Part shown: positions 1 to 8,904 of the stretch, one piece after another | How positions within the stretch are numbered: position 1 is the first letter of the stretch | How the letters are laid out: each line of letters opens with the position of its first letter | Origin: Sphingopyxis sp. YF1 | Lineage (GTDB): Bacteria; Pseudomonadota; Alphaproteobacteria; Sphingomonadales; Sphingomonadaceae | Length of the DNA: 64,000 bases | Assembly: GCF_022701295.1 (NCBI RefSeq) | Contig: NZ_CP033204.1 | Span: 2,604,001-2,668,000 of the forward strand | Direction: 5' to 3' | The notes under the pieces: model-generated | Databases searched by the model: none | Told to the model about the DNA's origin: nothing | Seen by the model: the letters and a program-made list of their open reading frames with translations, nothing else | Position numbers and translations under genes: made by a program

Positions 1-336
1 CGTCACCAGCCGCAGTTCGGGCAGGTCGACGCTGTACTGGACGAAACCGTTGCCGTCGGCGAAGCCCGGGAACTGCGCGTGGAAATTGGCGCGCAGGTCA
101 TGATTGCCGACGCTAGGCCATACGGGAAAGGGGCAGCGCGAGAAAGCGGTGGCGAGGCGGCGATAGCTGTCGGGATCGCCGCGGTCGGTGATGTCGCCGG
201 TGGCGAGCAGCAGGTCGGGCCGGTTCGGGCCCTCGATCAGCACGTCGAGCACCTCGTCGAGCCGCTTGCGGTTATATTCGGCCGGATTGTCCGGATCGAA
301 CCCGATGTGGATATCGGTGATCTGGGCGATCAGCAT
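1..336 (-). CDS. Metallophosphoesterase, CpdA-like, 3' end beyond window
   Basis: Only the first 112 codons are visible. They begin with an ATG at 336 and carry the calcineurin-like metallophosphoesterase signature: DxH (TDIHIG, near residues 8-10), GD followed by DRG (ATGDITDRG) and GNHD. CpdA-type members hydrolyse 3',5'-cyclic AMP and others act on other phosphodiesters, so cAMP as substrate is inference. The gene lies 43 bp downstream of the FHA-cytochrome gene on the same strand. An upstream enzyme of this operon has two cyclic-nucleotide-binding domains, which makes a cyclic-nucleotide phosphodiesterase role attractive. The C-terminal metal ligands cannot be checked here. Confidence 0.85.
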   Translation of the reverse strand, partial: MLIAQITDIHIGFDPDNPAEYNRKRLDEVLDVLIEGPNRPDLLLATGDITDRGDPDSYRRLATAFSRCPFPVWPSVGNHDLRANFHAQFPGFADGNGFVQYSVDLPELRLVT

Positions 337-379
337 GCGCGTCCCCTGCCTTGGGCCGGTTGGTCCGACCGCCCCTTGT

Positions 380-2314
380 TCATCCGCCCCGTTCCGCCTG
401 GCGCAACACCGGGGCCCGCCACGTCACCTCATAGAGCCCCCGCCCTGTCGAAGCCGTGACCTTGCGCCCAGTCTGCCGCCCTTGCCCCGGCGCGTCTGTG
501 ATTGCGATCACTTTCTTCTTGCGCTGCTGCGGGGGCATCCACGGCTTGCCGTCGTCGCTGTGATATTCGTGGCACATCGCGCACGGCGATTCGGTCGCGG
601 TCTCGACCTTCACCAGCCGCGCGCCGTCCTCGCCGACATGGCAGTCGCGGCACTGGGTGAGGCCGGGAACGAGGAAGTCGGTGGACGCCTTCGACCCTTC
701 GGCCGCGGTGTGGCAGTCGGCGCAGTCGGTCTCGCGGTGCGCGTCATGGTCGAACCAGCCCTTCTCCAGGAAGCGCGGCGTCTGGTTGACCGCCATCACG
801 CGCCAATTGTTACCCGATGCCGGAGCAAAGATGGTGTGACAGTCGTAACAGGCCCCGCCCTTCGAAAAGACCGCGCGCACCGCATCCTCCGCTCGGCCGG
901 GGCGCACCGCAACCTCGCGGAAATAGATGTTGTACACCTGCCCTTCGGCATAGGCGCCCGGCCGCCGCCGCTGCATGCCGCCGAGTTGCAGCGGGCGCGC
1001 CGGCGGGGTCGAACGATAATAGGCGGTGAGGTCGGCGACCACCTGTCCGGGCTCGCCGTGGCGCAGCGTCCGCGTCACCCCGCCCACGGTCTCGAACGCC
1101 AGACTGTGGCACATCGCGCAGTCGCGCTCCATCTCGACCGGCTTCACGCGCACCCCGTCGGCCTCGACGCGGTGACAGTTCTGGCACTCGAGCTGCTTGC
1201 CGAAATCGTAGCGCCCGCGGAAGCTCGCCGCCATGCGCGCGACCCCGCCGGTCGCCTGCAGGTGCAGGTCGTGCGGGAATTTGAGGCCGTTGTAGTCGAC
1301 CAGCCCCTTGGTCATCGGCGTGCGCGCCGGCTTCGCCCCCGGCGCGGCGCGGACAAGCGGGCGGAACTCCGGATGGCCGGTACCGAAATCGGACGCATCG
1401 GCGAGCGCGGTCGGATGCCCCGCAGCCTTCAGCCGCCCCGCCATACCGTCGTGACAGTCGGCGCAGAATTTCTGCGGCGTCGCCGCCATCGGCCCCGCGC
1501 CTTCATGCTCGGTATGGCATTCGACGCAGCGCCCCTGCGGGCGGTTGAATGCCTCGCCGACATTGGCGAGCAATTTGTCGAACCCACCCTTCGGCGCGCG
1601 CGCGGCGAGCAGCATCGCGGTGGGCGCATTGGCGTGCGCCGCACTCATCGCCTTGTGCTCGCCGGTGTGGCAGCCGACGCACGCCGTGTCGGTCACCGCG
1701 ACGAACGGCTCGACGTGGCACGACTGGCAATCGTCCTTCAGGCTCTTGTGCGCGCTCGACAGTGGCCCCGAACTCCAGCTGCTGTCGGCGTGGAACCCCT
1801 GCGGCCGTTCGTCGACGTTGCGATAGCTGTGCCACGCCCAGATCGGCCCGACCAGAAAGGCGAGCAGCATCAGCACCGCAAAGGTCCACGCGCCGACGCG
1901 CTTGCCCGGCATCACCCCCGCCAGCGAGAAGGCCTTGACCTCGTCAACGTCCTTCGACGACTGCGACAGTTCGTCGATGCGTTCGACGAGCAGGATGATC
2001 TGCTCGGCCTCGCGCGCGATCGTCAGCCGGTGCCCGCCGAAACGCAGCTCGGCCCCCGCCGCGCTGTCGATATCGGCGAGTGTTTCCGGCCGCCCGTTGA
2101 TATCGAACCCCAGCCCCTCCAGCGCGGCGATGCGGACATGCCGCCCGTCGGTGCTGCTGATCGTCGCGTGGTGCGGGTTCACCGCCAGGTCGGCGATATG
2201 GATGACATTGCCGCCCTCGCGGCCGAGCGTGATCGTATCGCCGGGCAGCGCCTGGTCGCGGATGATCTGCTTGCCCGTCTTCGTCGTCGAGATCCGGCGC
2301 AGGATGAAGCTCAT
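380..2314 (-). CDS. FHA-domain, membrane-anchored deca-heme cytochrome c
   Basis: A 644-residue protein. Residues about 1-105 look like a forkhead-associated (FHA, phosphothreonine-binding) domain (GREGGNVIHI around residue 31, then PHHATIS). One transmembrane helix follows at about 140-163. The rest is a cytochrome c3-like region with ten CxxCH heme c motifs (CQSCH, CVGCH, CVECH, CADCH, CQNCH, CAMCH, CYDCH, CADCH, CRDCH, CAMCH). The FHA part should be cytoplasmic and the hemes periplasmic. The ATG at 2314 is chosen because a GGGGAGGGG ribosome site precedes it; an in-frame start eight codons upstream is possible. It is 17 bp after the cytochrome b-like gene, so co-transcribed. It probably passes electrons across or out of the membrane, with the FHA domain as a phospho-signal input; that role is inference. 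Confidence 0.88.
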   Translation of the reverse strand: MSFILRRISTTKTGKQIIRDQALPGDTITLGREGGNVIHIADLAVNPHHATISSTDGRHVRIAALEGLGFDINGRPETLADIDSAAGAELRFGGHRLTIAREAEQIILLVERIDELSQSSKDVDEVKAFSLAGVMPGKRVGAWTFAVLMLLAFLVGPIWAWHSYRNVDERPQGFHADSSWSSGPLSSAHKSLKDDCQSCHVEPFVAVTDTACVGCHTGEHKAMSAAHANAPTAMLLAARAPKGGFDKLLANVGEAFNRPQGRCVECHTEHEGAGPMAATPQKFCADCHDGMAGRLKAAGHPTALADASDFGTGHPEFRPLVRAAPGAKPARTPMTKGLVDYNGLKFPHDLHLQATGGVARMAASFRGRYDFGKQLECQNCHRVEADGVRVKPVEMERDCAMCHSLAFETVGGVTRTLRHGEPGQVVADLTAYYRSTPPARPLQLGGMQRRRPGAYAEGQVYNIYFREVAVRPGRAEDAVRAVFSKGGACYDCHTIFAPASGNNWRVMAVNQTPRFLEKGWFDHDAHRETDCADCHTAAEGSKASTDFLVPGLTQCRDCHVGEDGARLVKVETATESPCAMCHEYHSDDGKPWMPPQQRKKKVIAITDAPGQGRQTGRKVTASTGRGLYEVTWRAPVLRQAERGG

Positions 2315-2331
2315 GGGTCCCCTCCCCCGCC

Positions 2332-3225
2332 TTACCAATAGAAAAAGACGCTGATGATGTGCGCCGACAGCGCCGCGATCAGCGCAAAGGTCAGCGGCAC
2401 ATGCACATAGAGCCAGATTTCGAGCAGCGCGCGCAGGCGGAGGTGCTGGCGCAGCCGCGCGAGCGCCGCCTCTTTCTGCGACAACAGCCCGATCACCTTG
2501 TCGCGCGCCTCGATCTCGCTGCTGCGCGACGCGCCGAGCGCGCGCAGCGCGGCAGCCGTCGCGTCATTGGGGTATCGCCCCGACAGACGCGCGCGGATCC
2601 CGCCGGCGAACGGATCCTCGTCGAGGCTGGCGAGCACGGGCGCGGTATCCTGCGGCGTCAGCGGCTGCGCCGCAACGTGGAGCTGGCGGTCGAAGGCACG
2701 GATCGCCTCCAGCATCTGCATTTGCGTCATCTCGTCGCGGTTGTTCGACAGCGCGGCGGGCAGCATCGCATAGACCACCACGCCGTACATCCCCGACAGG
2801 ATGACGAGCATCATCAACGTCCAGGCGAGCGTATGGACGTTCCAGCCGAGCTGGAATCCCGTGTGCCACGTGCCGACGACGATCAGGCTGAGCCCCAGAT
2901 AGACATGCGCCGAGGTCCACGCCTTGAGCGACCAGTAATCGCGCGTCATCTTGCGCTTGCGATACCCCAGCGCGGTGAGCCACAGGATCAGCCCCGCGCC
3001 GAGCGTGCCGAGCGTATAGCCGTACCAGCTGCCGCCATTGTGACGCGGAGTGACGTCGACCAGCATGTAAGAGACGATGATCAGCAGGCACAGCCCGCCC
3101 GAAATCTTCGCCCAACGGAAACCGGCGTAACGCAAAAAGCCCTCGTGGCGCCGCTCGCGCACGCGCTCGACCTGGGTCGCCTTGCTGCGACGCCCCAAAA
3201 ATTTTCGCGAAAACAGACTGGCCAT
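2332..3225 (-). CDS. Membrane cytochrome b-like protein
   Basis: A 297-residue integral membrane protein with helices at about 40-57, 67-86, 105-127, 131-152 and 270-295. A soluble, charged stretch lies between the last two. Histidines placed in or near helices (His107, His121, His131 and a pair in the last helix) fit b-heme ligation, as in small cytochrome b and ferric-reductase-like subunits. Its ATG overlaps the stop of the upstream oxidoreductase by one base (TGATG), indicating translational coupling. It most likely links the cytoplasmic FAD/ferredoxin enzyme to the deca-heme cytochrome encoded just downstream. The fold class is inferred from topology; I recognise no named family. Confidence 0.8.
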   Translation of the reverse strand: MASLFSRKFLGRRSKATQVERVRERRHEGFLRYAGFRWAKISGGLCLLIIVSYMLVDVTPRHNGGSWYGYTLGTLGAGLILWLTALGYRKRKMTRDYWSLKAWTSAHVYLGLSLIVVGTWHTGFQLGWNVHTLAWTLMMLVILSGMYGVVVYAMLPAALSNNRDEMTQMQMLEAIRAFDRQLHVAAQPLTPQDTAPVLASLDEDPFAGGIRARLSGRYPNDATAAALRALGASRSSEIEARDKVIGLLSQKEAALARLRQHLRLRALLEIWLYVHVPLTFALIAALSAHIISVFFYW

Positions 3226-5672
3226 CAGCCGGCGTCCTCCTCGAGCCGCGCGATCGACAGGAACTCCTCGGGCGACACGCGGATCGCGGCGCCGGTCGGG
3301 CACGCACGCACGCACGCCGGGCCGCCGGCGATACCCTTGCACATGTCGCATTTGACCGCGATCTTCTTGGGTTTCTCTTCGCCCAGCTGCTTCTTGGTCC
3401 ATTTGGGCGACGGTTCGCCCGGCCCCGGACCAAAGCCGGTGAGCAGCCAGCGCAGCAGGCTCGGCTTGGGCGGCGGCGCCGCTTCCATGCGGATCACGCC
3501 ATAGGGGCAGTTGCGCATGCAGTTGCCGCAGCCGATGCAGCCCGGCTCCATGAACACTTCGCCGTCGGGGCCGCGATGGATCACGTTCGGCGGGCAATCG
3601 GCCATGCAGTGCGGATGCTCGCAGTGGCGGCAGCTCGTCGGGACATGCAGGTGCGCAAAGGTCTTGCCCGCCTCGCGATCGAGCCGCGACAGGCCCTCGT
3701 GGCTGTCGGCGCACGCCTTTTCGCAATTGTCGCAGCCGACGCACAGATTCTCGTCGATCAGCAGCGCGTCGGTCGCCTCGCCCAACCCTTCCTTCATGAT
3801 GAAGCTGGCGGTGTCCGAATAAAGATCGACCGCGCTCGAATAGCTGGCCTTGCGCGATTCGATGAAGTTGTTCATCTGCGCGCGTTCGGCGACCGCCGCC
3901 TCGGTCGCCTCGCGGACCTGCGGCCGTTTGGCCAGCATCTTGCGGAAGCTGTCGCCGGTCAGCTTGATCAGTTCGGCCCCGACCGCCGCCTTCACCGTGG
4001 CGTTGCGCGGCGCCCCGCTGAGCACGCCCATTTCGCCGAAAAAACTGCCCGCAGGCAGATATCGCAGGAAGATCGGCTTGCCGCCGATATCCTTCTCGAC
4101 CACCATCGACCCCGACCGGATGACATAGACGTCGTCGCCCTGCTCGCCCTCGGTTAGCACGACTTTGCCCGCGGGTACGCGTTCGACCTCGGCGGTGTCG
4201 ACGACGGGGCCCAGATCCTCGACGGTCAGCCCACCCTTGAAGATCTGGAGCAGCTGGCGTTCGAGCGAAATGCGGTTGATCACGCGCTTGGCGCCCGGCA
4301 CCGCCGCCATCAGCTTGAGCGCCGCGGTGCGCGACACCTCGACGAAGATGCTGTCCTCACCCGCGCGGATCGTCGCGCCGCGCTTGCGGCCCGAAATCAG
4401 CCCGACCTCGCCAAAGATCGACCCTTCCTCGATCGGCACGGTGAAATCGGGACCGACCTCGACCAGCGCATGACCGTCGGCGATCGCGAACAACGACGAT
4501 CCCGGTTCGCCCTTTTCGAAAACGACGTCGTCCTTGCGGTAAAAGGCGACCTTCGAATCGAGCATGAATTCGCGCATCTGGAGCGGCGACACGTCGGCGA
4601 AGATGCGCACCCGCGACCGCAGATATTCCAGCCACTCGCTGACCGTCTTTTTCTCCGGCAGGTCGGCGAAGATCGCCGCCAGATCCTTCTCGTCGGCGGG
4701 GGTCAGGGCGGTGTTGCCGTTGATGAACTCGACGACGTCATAACCCTGATTCATGCAATGCTTGATCAGCGGATAACCCGCGAGCGCGCCGATCACGAAG
4801 ATGCCGGGAACCGTCGATTCGAACGTCGGCGACAGTTTCGGAAAGGCTTCGCGGTCGGGACCGGTAAACTCGATCCCCATCGATTCGACGAAGCCGCGCG
4901 GCGCGACCGATCCCAGTCGCGCGACGATCACGTCGCACTGGATCCGCTCGTCGCCGGTCGGGGTCTCCAGCGTCAGCCAGCCGGGTTCGACCAGCTTCGG
5001 CTGGGTCTCGGTGCGGATCGACATGAAACCATTCTCGCCCGCCTCCATCATGTCGGAGACATTCTTGGCCTTGGCGCGCGCGAAATCCTTTGAGCGATTG
5101 AGGATGGTGACGGTGTTTTCGAGCGCTTCCTCGGCGACCCCGAGCGCGTTTTCGATCCCCGCGTCGCCCGATCCGACGACGGTGATATGCTTGTCCTTGA
5201 AATCCTCGGGGTCGTCGACCGTGTAGATGATGTGCGGCAGGTCGGCGCCGCCGCAGCGCATCCGGTTCGGATTGCCCTGCGTGCCGATCGCGAGGACGAT
5301 ATTTTCGGCCCTGTAGACGTCGCCCCTGGCGGTCTTGATCTCGAACGCGCCCTGCTGCCCGGTCACTTCGGTGACCTCGGCATGCTTGACGACGTTGACC
5401 TTGTTGTTCGCCGCATCCTCGTCCCAGTTGGCGAGGATATATTCGCGCGCGCCCTCGGCGAAACGGCAGTCGGAACGCAGGTCGAGCCGATCGGGCGTCG
5501 CGAGCACACGCTTGCCCTTCTGATATTTGAAGATGGTGTCGGAGAGATGGTCGGTCTTTTCGAGCAGGACGTGGCTCATGCCGAGCTGTCCCGCGCGCGA
5601 CGCCGCGCTCAGCCCCGCGGGACCCGAGCCGATGATCGCGACCCGGACGATATCGGGAGCCGGCTCGCTCAT
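3225..5672 (-). CDS. FAD/NAD(P) oxidoreductase fused to two cNMP-binding domains and a 4x[4Fe-4S] ferredoxin
   Basis: An 815-residue multidomain protein. Residues 1-330 are a thioredoxin-reductase-like flavoprotein with an FAD motif (GSGPAG, 15-20) and an NAD(P) motif (GSGDAG, 167-172), but no active-site CxxC is seen. Residues about 350-600 hold two cyclic-nucleotide-binding domains. Both keep the phosphate-binding cassette: FGE at 420-422 with R431, and FGE at 545-547 with R556. Residues about 640-800 carry sixteen cysteines in four groups (644-654, 681-693, 712-722, 775-791), enough for four [4Fe-4S] clusters as in DmsB-like subunits. It probably moves electrons from NAD(P)H to the membrane cytochrome under cyclic-nucleotide control. 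Its ATG sits in an ATGA overlap with a short leader frame. Confidence 0.9.
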   Translation of the reverse strand: MSEPAPDIVRVAIIGSGPAGLSAASRAGQLGMSHVLLEKTDHLSDTIFKYQKGKRVLATPDRLDLRSDCRFAEGAREYILANWDEDAANNKVNVVKHAEVTEVTGQQGAFEIKTARGDVYRAENIVLAIGTQGNPNRMRCGGADLPHIIYTVDDPEDFKDKHITVVGSGDAGIENALGVAEEALENTVTILNRSKDFARAKAKNVSDMMEAGENGFMSIRTETQPKLVEPGWLTLETPTGDERIQCDVIVARLGSVAPRGFVESMGIEFTGPDREAFPKLSPTFESTVPGIFVIGALAGYPLIKHCMNQGYDVVEFINGNTALTPADEKDLAAIFADLPEKKTVSEWLEYLRSRVRIFADVSPLQMREFMLDSKVAFYRKDDVVFEKGEPGSSLFAIADGHALVEVGPDFTVPIEEGSIFGEVGLISGRKRGATIRAGEDSIFVEVSRTAALKLMAAVPGAKRVINRISLERQLLQIFKGGLTVEDLGPVVDTAEVERVPAGKVVLTEGEQGDDVYVIRSGSMVVEKDIGGKPIFLRYLPAGSFFGEMGVLSGAPRNATVKAAVGAELIKLTGDSFRKMLAKRPQVREATEAAVAERAQMNNFIESRKASYSSAVDLYSDTASFIMKEGLGEATDALLIDENLCVGCDNCEKACADSHEGLSRLDREAGKTFAHLHVPTSCRHCEHPHCMADCPPNVIHRGPDGEVFMEPGCIGCGNCMRNCPYGVIRMEAAPPPKPSLLRWLLTGFGPGPGEPSPKWTKKQLGEEKPKKIAVKCDMCKGIAGGPACVRACPTGAAIRVSPEEFLSIARLEEDAG

Positions 5673-5743
5673 GCGCGCGCGCCCTCACGGCGGGCGACGC
5701 GAGCGAATCCGGCCATGACGTTGACGAACCTGCGCACGGGCAT
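5669..5743 (-). CDS. 24-residue leader peptide upstream of the redox operon
   Basis: A short frame reads MPVRRFVNVMAGFARVARRE... and ends in a TGA that overlaps the ATG of the 815-residue oxidoreductase (ATGA). A purine-rich AGGGGGACAGGG precedes its ATG and looks at least as good as the ribosome site of the downstream gene. The peptide is basic and amphipathic, with four Arg in the second half. It could be a coupled leader that sets translation of the large gene, or the N-terminal remnant of a membrane-targeting peptide. No family is recognised and expression is unproven. Confidence 0.45.
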   Translation of the reverse strand: MPVRRFVNVMAGFARVARREGARA

Positions 5744-5817
5744 CCCTGTCCCCCTATCGCCAGCCCCCCGGCGAACACAAAACGGATGCGACCCGGACTT
5801 ATGTCCTGGAACGAAAG

Positions 5818-5846
5818 CTATGCCCTTGAAAGCGAGGGCAGGTCAA
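5818..5846 (-). promoter_or_regulatory. Possible sigma70-type promoter of the redox operon
   Basis: On the minus strand TTGACC (5846-5841) and CATAGC (5823-5818) are separated by 17 bases, 75 bp upstream of the leader ATG. The -10 match is poor. No FNR or CRP palindrome was seen next to it. Confidence 0.3.
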
Positions 5847-5905
5847 CAAGCGAGGCAGAGATTCGCCTTGCTGCGATACGTTCGCAACAGAGCGGTTGTC
5901 GCCCG

Positions 5906-6295
5906 TCAGGGTGCGGGCCGGACCTGGTTGTCGACGCCCTGTACCGCGATGCGCGGCTTGCCCTTTCCGTTCACGCGCCATGTCACGACATTGTCGACGC
6001 CCGAGACGCTGAGCGGCGCGCCGGGACGCAGGACGATGGCGATCCGGTTGTCGACTCCGTTGACCGTCAGCGCGGGACAGTCACCGGTGAAACTGATGCG
6101 GTTGCCCGTCCCCGACACTTCGGCGGGGCGTCCTTCACAATCGACCTCGTGCATCTGGTCGACGCCGTTGATCGTCGAGCCGTTGCGGGTTCCCGCACCT
6201 TCGCTCCGCTGCATTGCCAGCGAGGGCGAAGCGGCGAGCAGGCTGAACAGGGCGGCCGGGAACAGCATCCGGATGGCGGTACGGTTTCGAAACAA
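5906..6295 (-). CDS. DUF3060 secreted repeat protein
   Basis: A 129-residue protein with a Sec signal peptide (MLFPAALFSLLAASPSLA region). Three or four short repeats of the pattern 'V.GVDN.(I/V)' follow, which is the DUF3060 signature and suggests a small beta-helical fold in the periplasm or on the surface. The chosen start is a TTG at 6295 because AAGGAG stands six bases before it. The ATG at 6268 has no ribosome site and would trim the basic N-region of the signal peptide. Function is unknown for the family. It stands alone between the redox operon and bpt. Confidence 0.75.
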   Translation of the reverse strand: MFRNRTAIRMLFPAALFSLLAASPSLAMQRSEGAGTRNGSTINGVDQMHEVDCEGRPAEVSGTGNRISFTGDCPALTVNGVDNRIAIVLRPGAPLSVSGVDNVVTWRVNGKGKPRIAVQGVDNQVRPAP

Positions 6296-6373
6296 GGCGG
6301 TCTCCTTCGTTTCCCGCCTCTTATTCCCCTGTCCGTTCAATGATATGGAAATCGCCCCGCGTCAACGGCGCGT

Positions 6374-7150
6374 TCAGGCCAGCTCGAACTGGGCCGCGAT
6401 CGCGTCCGACGCGATCGGCTCGAAGCGCGACCAGCCGTCGGGACCCAGTCGTTCGAGCGGACGGAAGCGCGCCTTGTACGCCATGCGCGCCGAATTCTCG
6501 ATCCAGTAGCCGAGATAGACATAGGGCAGCCCGGCCCTCGATGCGCGCGCGACATGGTCGAGGATGATATACGTCCCCAACCCCTCGCGCATCGGGTGCG
6601 CTGCGTCGAAGAAGCTGTAGATCATCGACAGTCCGTCGCCCTGCCGGTCGGTCAGGCAGCAGCCGATCAGCCGGCCGCGACTGCCGTCGGCCGCCGGCGG
6701 CTCGCGATATTCGATCAGATAGCTATCGACCGGGGTCTGCTCGACCATGTCGGCGAAATCCTGCTCGTCCATGTCGGCCATGCCGCCATCGGGATGGCGC
6801 GCGCCCAGATAGGCGCGCAGCAGCGCGTACTGCTCCTCTGTCGCCCAGGGCTTGCACGCGGTGGCGACCAGGTCGCCGTTGCGACGCAGGTTGCGCTTCT
6901 GCGAATTGCTCGGCGCAAAATCGGCCGCGGCGACGCGCACCGACACGCATGCCGAACAGTCGGCGCAGCTCGGGCGGTAGGCGACCGACTGGCTGCGGCG
7001 AAAGCCGATGCGTCCCAGCGCATCGTTGAGTTCGCCCGCGCTGTGGCCGTTGAGCTCGGTGAACACCTTGCGCTCGGTCTTGCCCGCCAGATAGGGGCAT
7101 GGCGCGGGGCTGGTGACGAAAAAGCGCGGAAAACGGAACGGGGCGGACAC
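6374..7150 (-). CDS. bpt: Aspartate/glutamate leucyltransferase (Bpt/ATE family)
   Basis: A 258-residue member of the bacterial arginyl/leucyl-tRNA protein transferase family, which adds Leu (or Arg) from tRNA to N-terminal Asp or Glu and feeds substrates to the N-end-rule ClpS/ClpAP pathway. Family features include the N-terminal 'PCPYL...ERKVFTEL' block, the cysteine-rich '[16 protein letters not shown]' segment and the C-terminal '[22 protein letters not shown]' region that holds the acyl-transfer core. The GTG at 7150 is chosen because CGGAGG precedes it and the length then matches the family. The gene is monocistronic on the minus strand. Confidence 0.95.
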   Translation of the reverse strand: MSAPFRFPRFFVTSPAPCPYLAGKTERKVFTELNGHSAGELNDALGRIGFRRSQSVAYRPSCADCSACVSVRVAAADFAPSNSQKRNLRRNGDLVATACKPWATEEQYALLRAYLGARHPDGGMADMDEQDFADMVEQTPVDSYLIEYREPPAADGSRGRLIGCCLTDRQGDGLSMIYSFFDAAHPMREGLGTYIILDHVARASRAGLPYVYLGYWIENSARMAYKARFRPLERLGPDGWSRFEPIASDAIAAQFELA

Positions 7151-7333
7151 GCGAATTTGACCTCCGGACTGTGATGCGGATCCCCCCGATGCGGGTCCGA
7201 CGCGCCATCTGCACCGACTATGCCGCCGCACGTCAATGGTGCAAAGGAGATTTACCATTTTTGCGCGTCCCGAACTGAATCAAGTTCGCAACTTCCTGAA
7301 TCGACCGCTAACTTTTGTGCCGATTTGAATCGC

Positions 7334-8788
7334 TCAGGCGTAACCCTTGAGCTCGTCGCCGGTCAGCGTCGCGACGTGGAGCACGTTGGTCGACCCCGGC
7401 GTGCCGAACGGAACCCCCGCCATCATCACCAGCTTCGCACCCGCGCGCCCGATCCCATGGCGCAGCGCCATGCGCTTGCCCTTGGCGATCATCTCCTCGA
7501 AACTGCCGATGTCCTTGGTCGGCACCGCATGCGCGCCCCAGAGCAGCCCCATGCGCCGCGCCGCCTCCTTCCTGGGCGTCAGCACCAGCAGCGGCGCGCC
7601 CGGCCGCTCGCGCGCGACGCGGCGCGCGGTCGATCCCGACGCGGTGAAACAGATGATCGCGTCGGCCGCGATCGTCCCGATGATGCTCCCCGCCGCCTCG
7701 GCGAGCGCGTCGGCGGTCGTCGCGTCGGGCACCGTCTCGGTGAAGTGCAGCCGGCGGTAATAGTCGGGATCGCTTTCGACCGATCGCGCGATGCTGTCCA
7801 TCATCGTCACCGCCTCGACCGGCCAGGCGCCCGCCGCGGTCTCGGCCGACAGCATGATCGCGTCGGCGCCGTCATAGACCGCGGTCGCGACGTCGGACAC
7901 TTCGGCGCGCGTCGGCGAGGGCGAGACGATCATCGATTCGAGCATCTGCGTCGCGACGACCACCGGCTTGCCCATCCGCCGCGCGGTCGCGACGATCCGC
8001 TTCTGGAGCGGCGGCACCGCTTCGGGCGGCAATTCGACCCCCAGGTCGCCGCGCGCGACCATCGCCGCGTCGGCGAGCTCGAGGATCTCCTCGAGCCGCT
8101 GCACCCCCGCGGGCTTCTCGAATTTGACGAGCAGCGCCGCCTTGCCGCCGATCAACCGCCGCGCCTCGGCGACATCCTCGGGGCGCTGGACGAACGACAG
8201 CGCGATCCAGTCGACATGCTGTTCGAGCGCAAAGGTCAGGTCGCGGCGGTCCTTTTCGGTCAGCGCCGCAAGCGGCACCACGACATCGGGAACGTTGACC
8301 CCCTTGCGGTCCGAAATCCTGCCGCCGACCTCGACCACCGTCTCGATCCGCCCGGGCGAAACCGCCTGCACGCGCAGCACCAGCTTGCCGTCGTCGATCA
8401 GCAGCCGCGTGCCGGCTTCGAGCGCCGCGAACAGCTCGGGATGCGGCAGATGGACGCGCGTCGCATCGCCGGGCGCCGGGTCGGCGTCGAGAACAAAGCC
8501 CGCGCCCTTGACCAGTTCGGCGGGCCCGTCGCGGAACGCCCCGACACGCAGCTTCGGCCCCTGCAGGTCGACGAGGATCGTCGTCGGCCGCCCGGTTTCC
8601 TTCTCGAGCGCGCGGATCGCCGCGATCACCTTCGCATGGCCTTCATGATCGCCATGGCTCATGTTGACGCGAAAGGCGTCGGCGCCCGCGCGATGCAGTT
8701 CGGCGATCATCGCGGGATTGGCGCTGGCGGGGCCCAGCGTCGCGAGGATACGGACCTTGCGCTGGCGGGGGGTAAAACTCTGGACCAC
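7334..8788 (-). CDS. pyk: Pyruvate kinase
   Basis: A 484-residue pyruvate kinase, which transfers phosphate from phosphoenolpyruvate to ADP in the last glycolytic step. Visible motifs are 'KVRILATLGPAS' at the N-terminus, 'RVNMSHGDHEGH', the catalytic Lys in 'LLVKFEKPAG', the Mg-binding 'VARGDLGVELP' and the C-terminal allosteric domain with 'TASGSTARRVARERP'. The GTG at 8788 is chosen because CGGAG lies five bases upstream and the resulting length matches the family; longer in-frame extensions are low complexity. The gene is single and divergent from the DUF1244 gene. Confidence 0.97.
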   Translation of the reverse strand: MVQSFTPRQRKVRILATLGPASANPAMIAELHRAGADAFRVNMSHGDHEGHAKVIAAIRALEKETGRPTTILVDLQGPKLRVGAFRDGPAELVKGAGFVLDADPAPGDATRVHLPHPELFAALEAGTRLLIDDGKLVLRVQAVSPGRIETVVEVGGRISDRKGVNVPDVVVPLAALTEKDRRDLTFALEQHVDWIALSFVQRPEDVAEARRLIGGKAALLVKFEKPAGVQRLEEILELADAAMVARGDLGVELPPEAVPPLQKRIVATARRMGKPVVVATQMLESMIVSPSPTRAEVSDVATAVYDGADAIMLSAETAAGAWPVEAVTMMDSIARSVESDPDYYRRLHFTETVPDATTADALAEAAGSIIGTIAADAIICFTASGSTARRVARERPGAPLLVLTPRKEAARRMGLLWGAHAVPTKDIGSFEEMIAKGKRMALRHGIGRAGAKLVMMAGVPFGTPGSTNVLHVATLTGDELKGYA

Positions 8789-8904
8789 GAAAGCTCCGGT
8801 CGAAATGGGGGTGAATGTCGGCGGCTTGCCTAGGCGCGTTGCGATGGGCAAGGCAAGCTGCGTATAGCTATTCACGCCCTCCCCGCGACCGATGGAGCCC
8901 GACC

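Noticed and set aside
188..2341. Plus-strand open frame of 717 codons opposite the deca-heme cytochrome
   Set aside because: The minus strand has ten CxxCH motifs and an FHA domain. The plus frame is Arg/His-rich shadow sequence.
5906..6340. Longer start for the DUF3060 protein at 6340
   Set aside because: It would be a TTG without a ribosome site and would put about 15 charged residues before the signal peptide. TTG 6295 with AAGGAG fits better.
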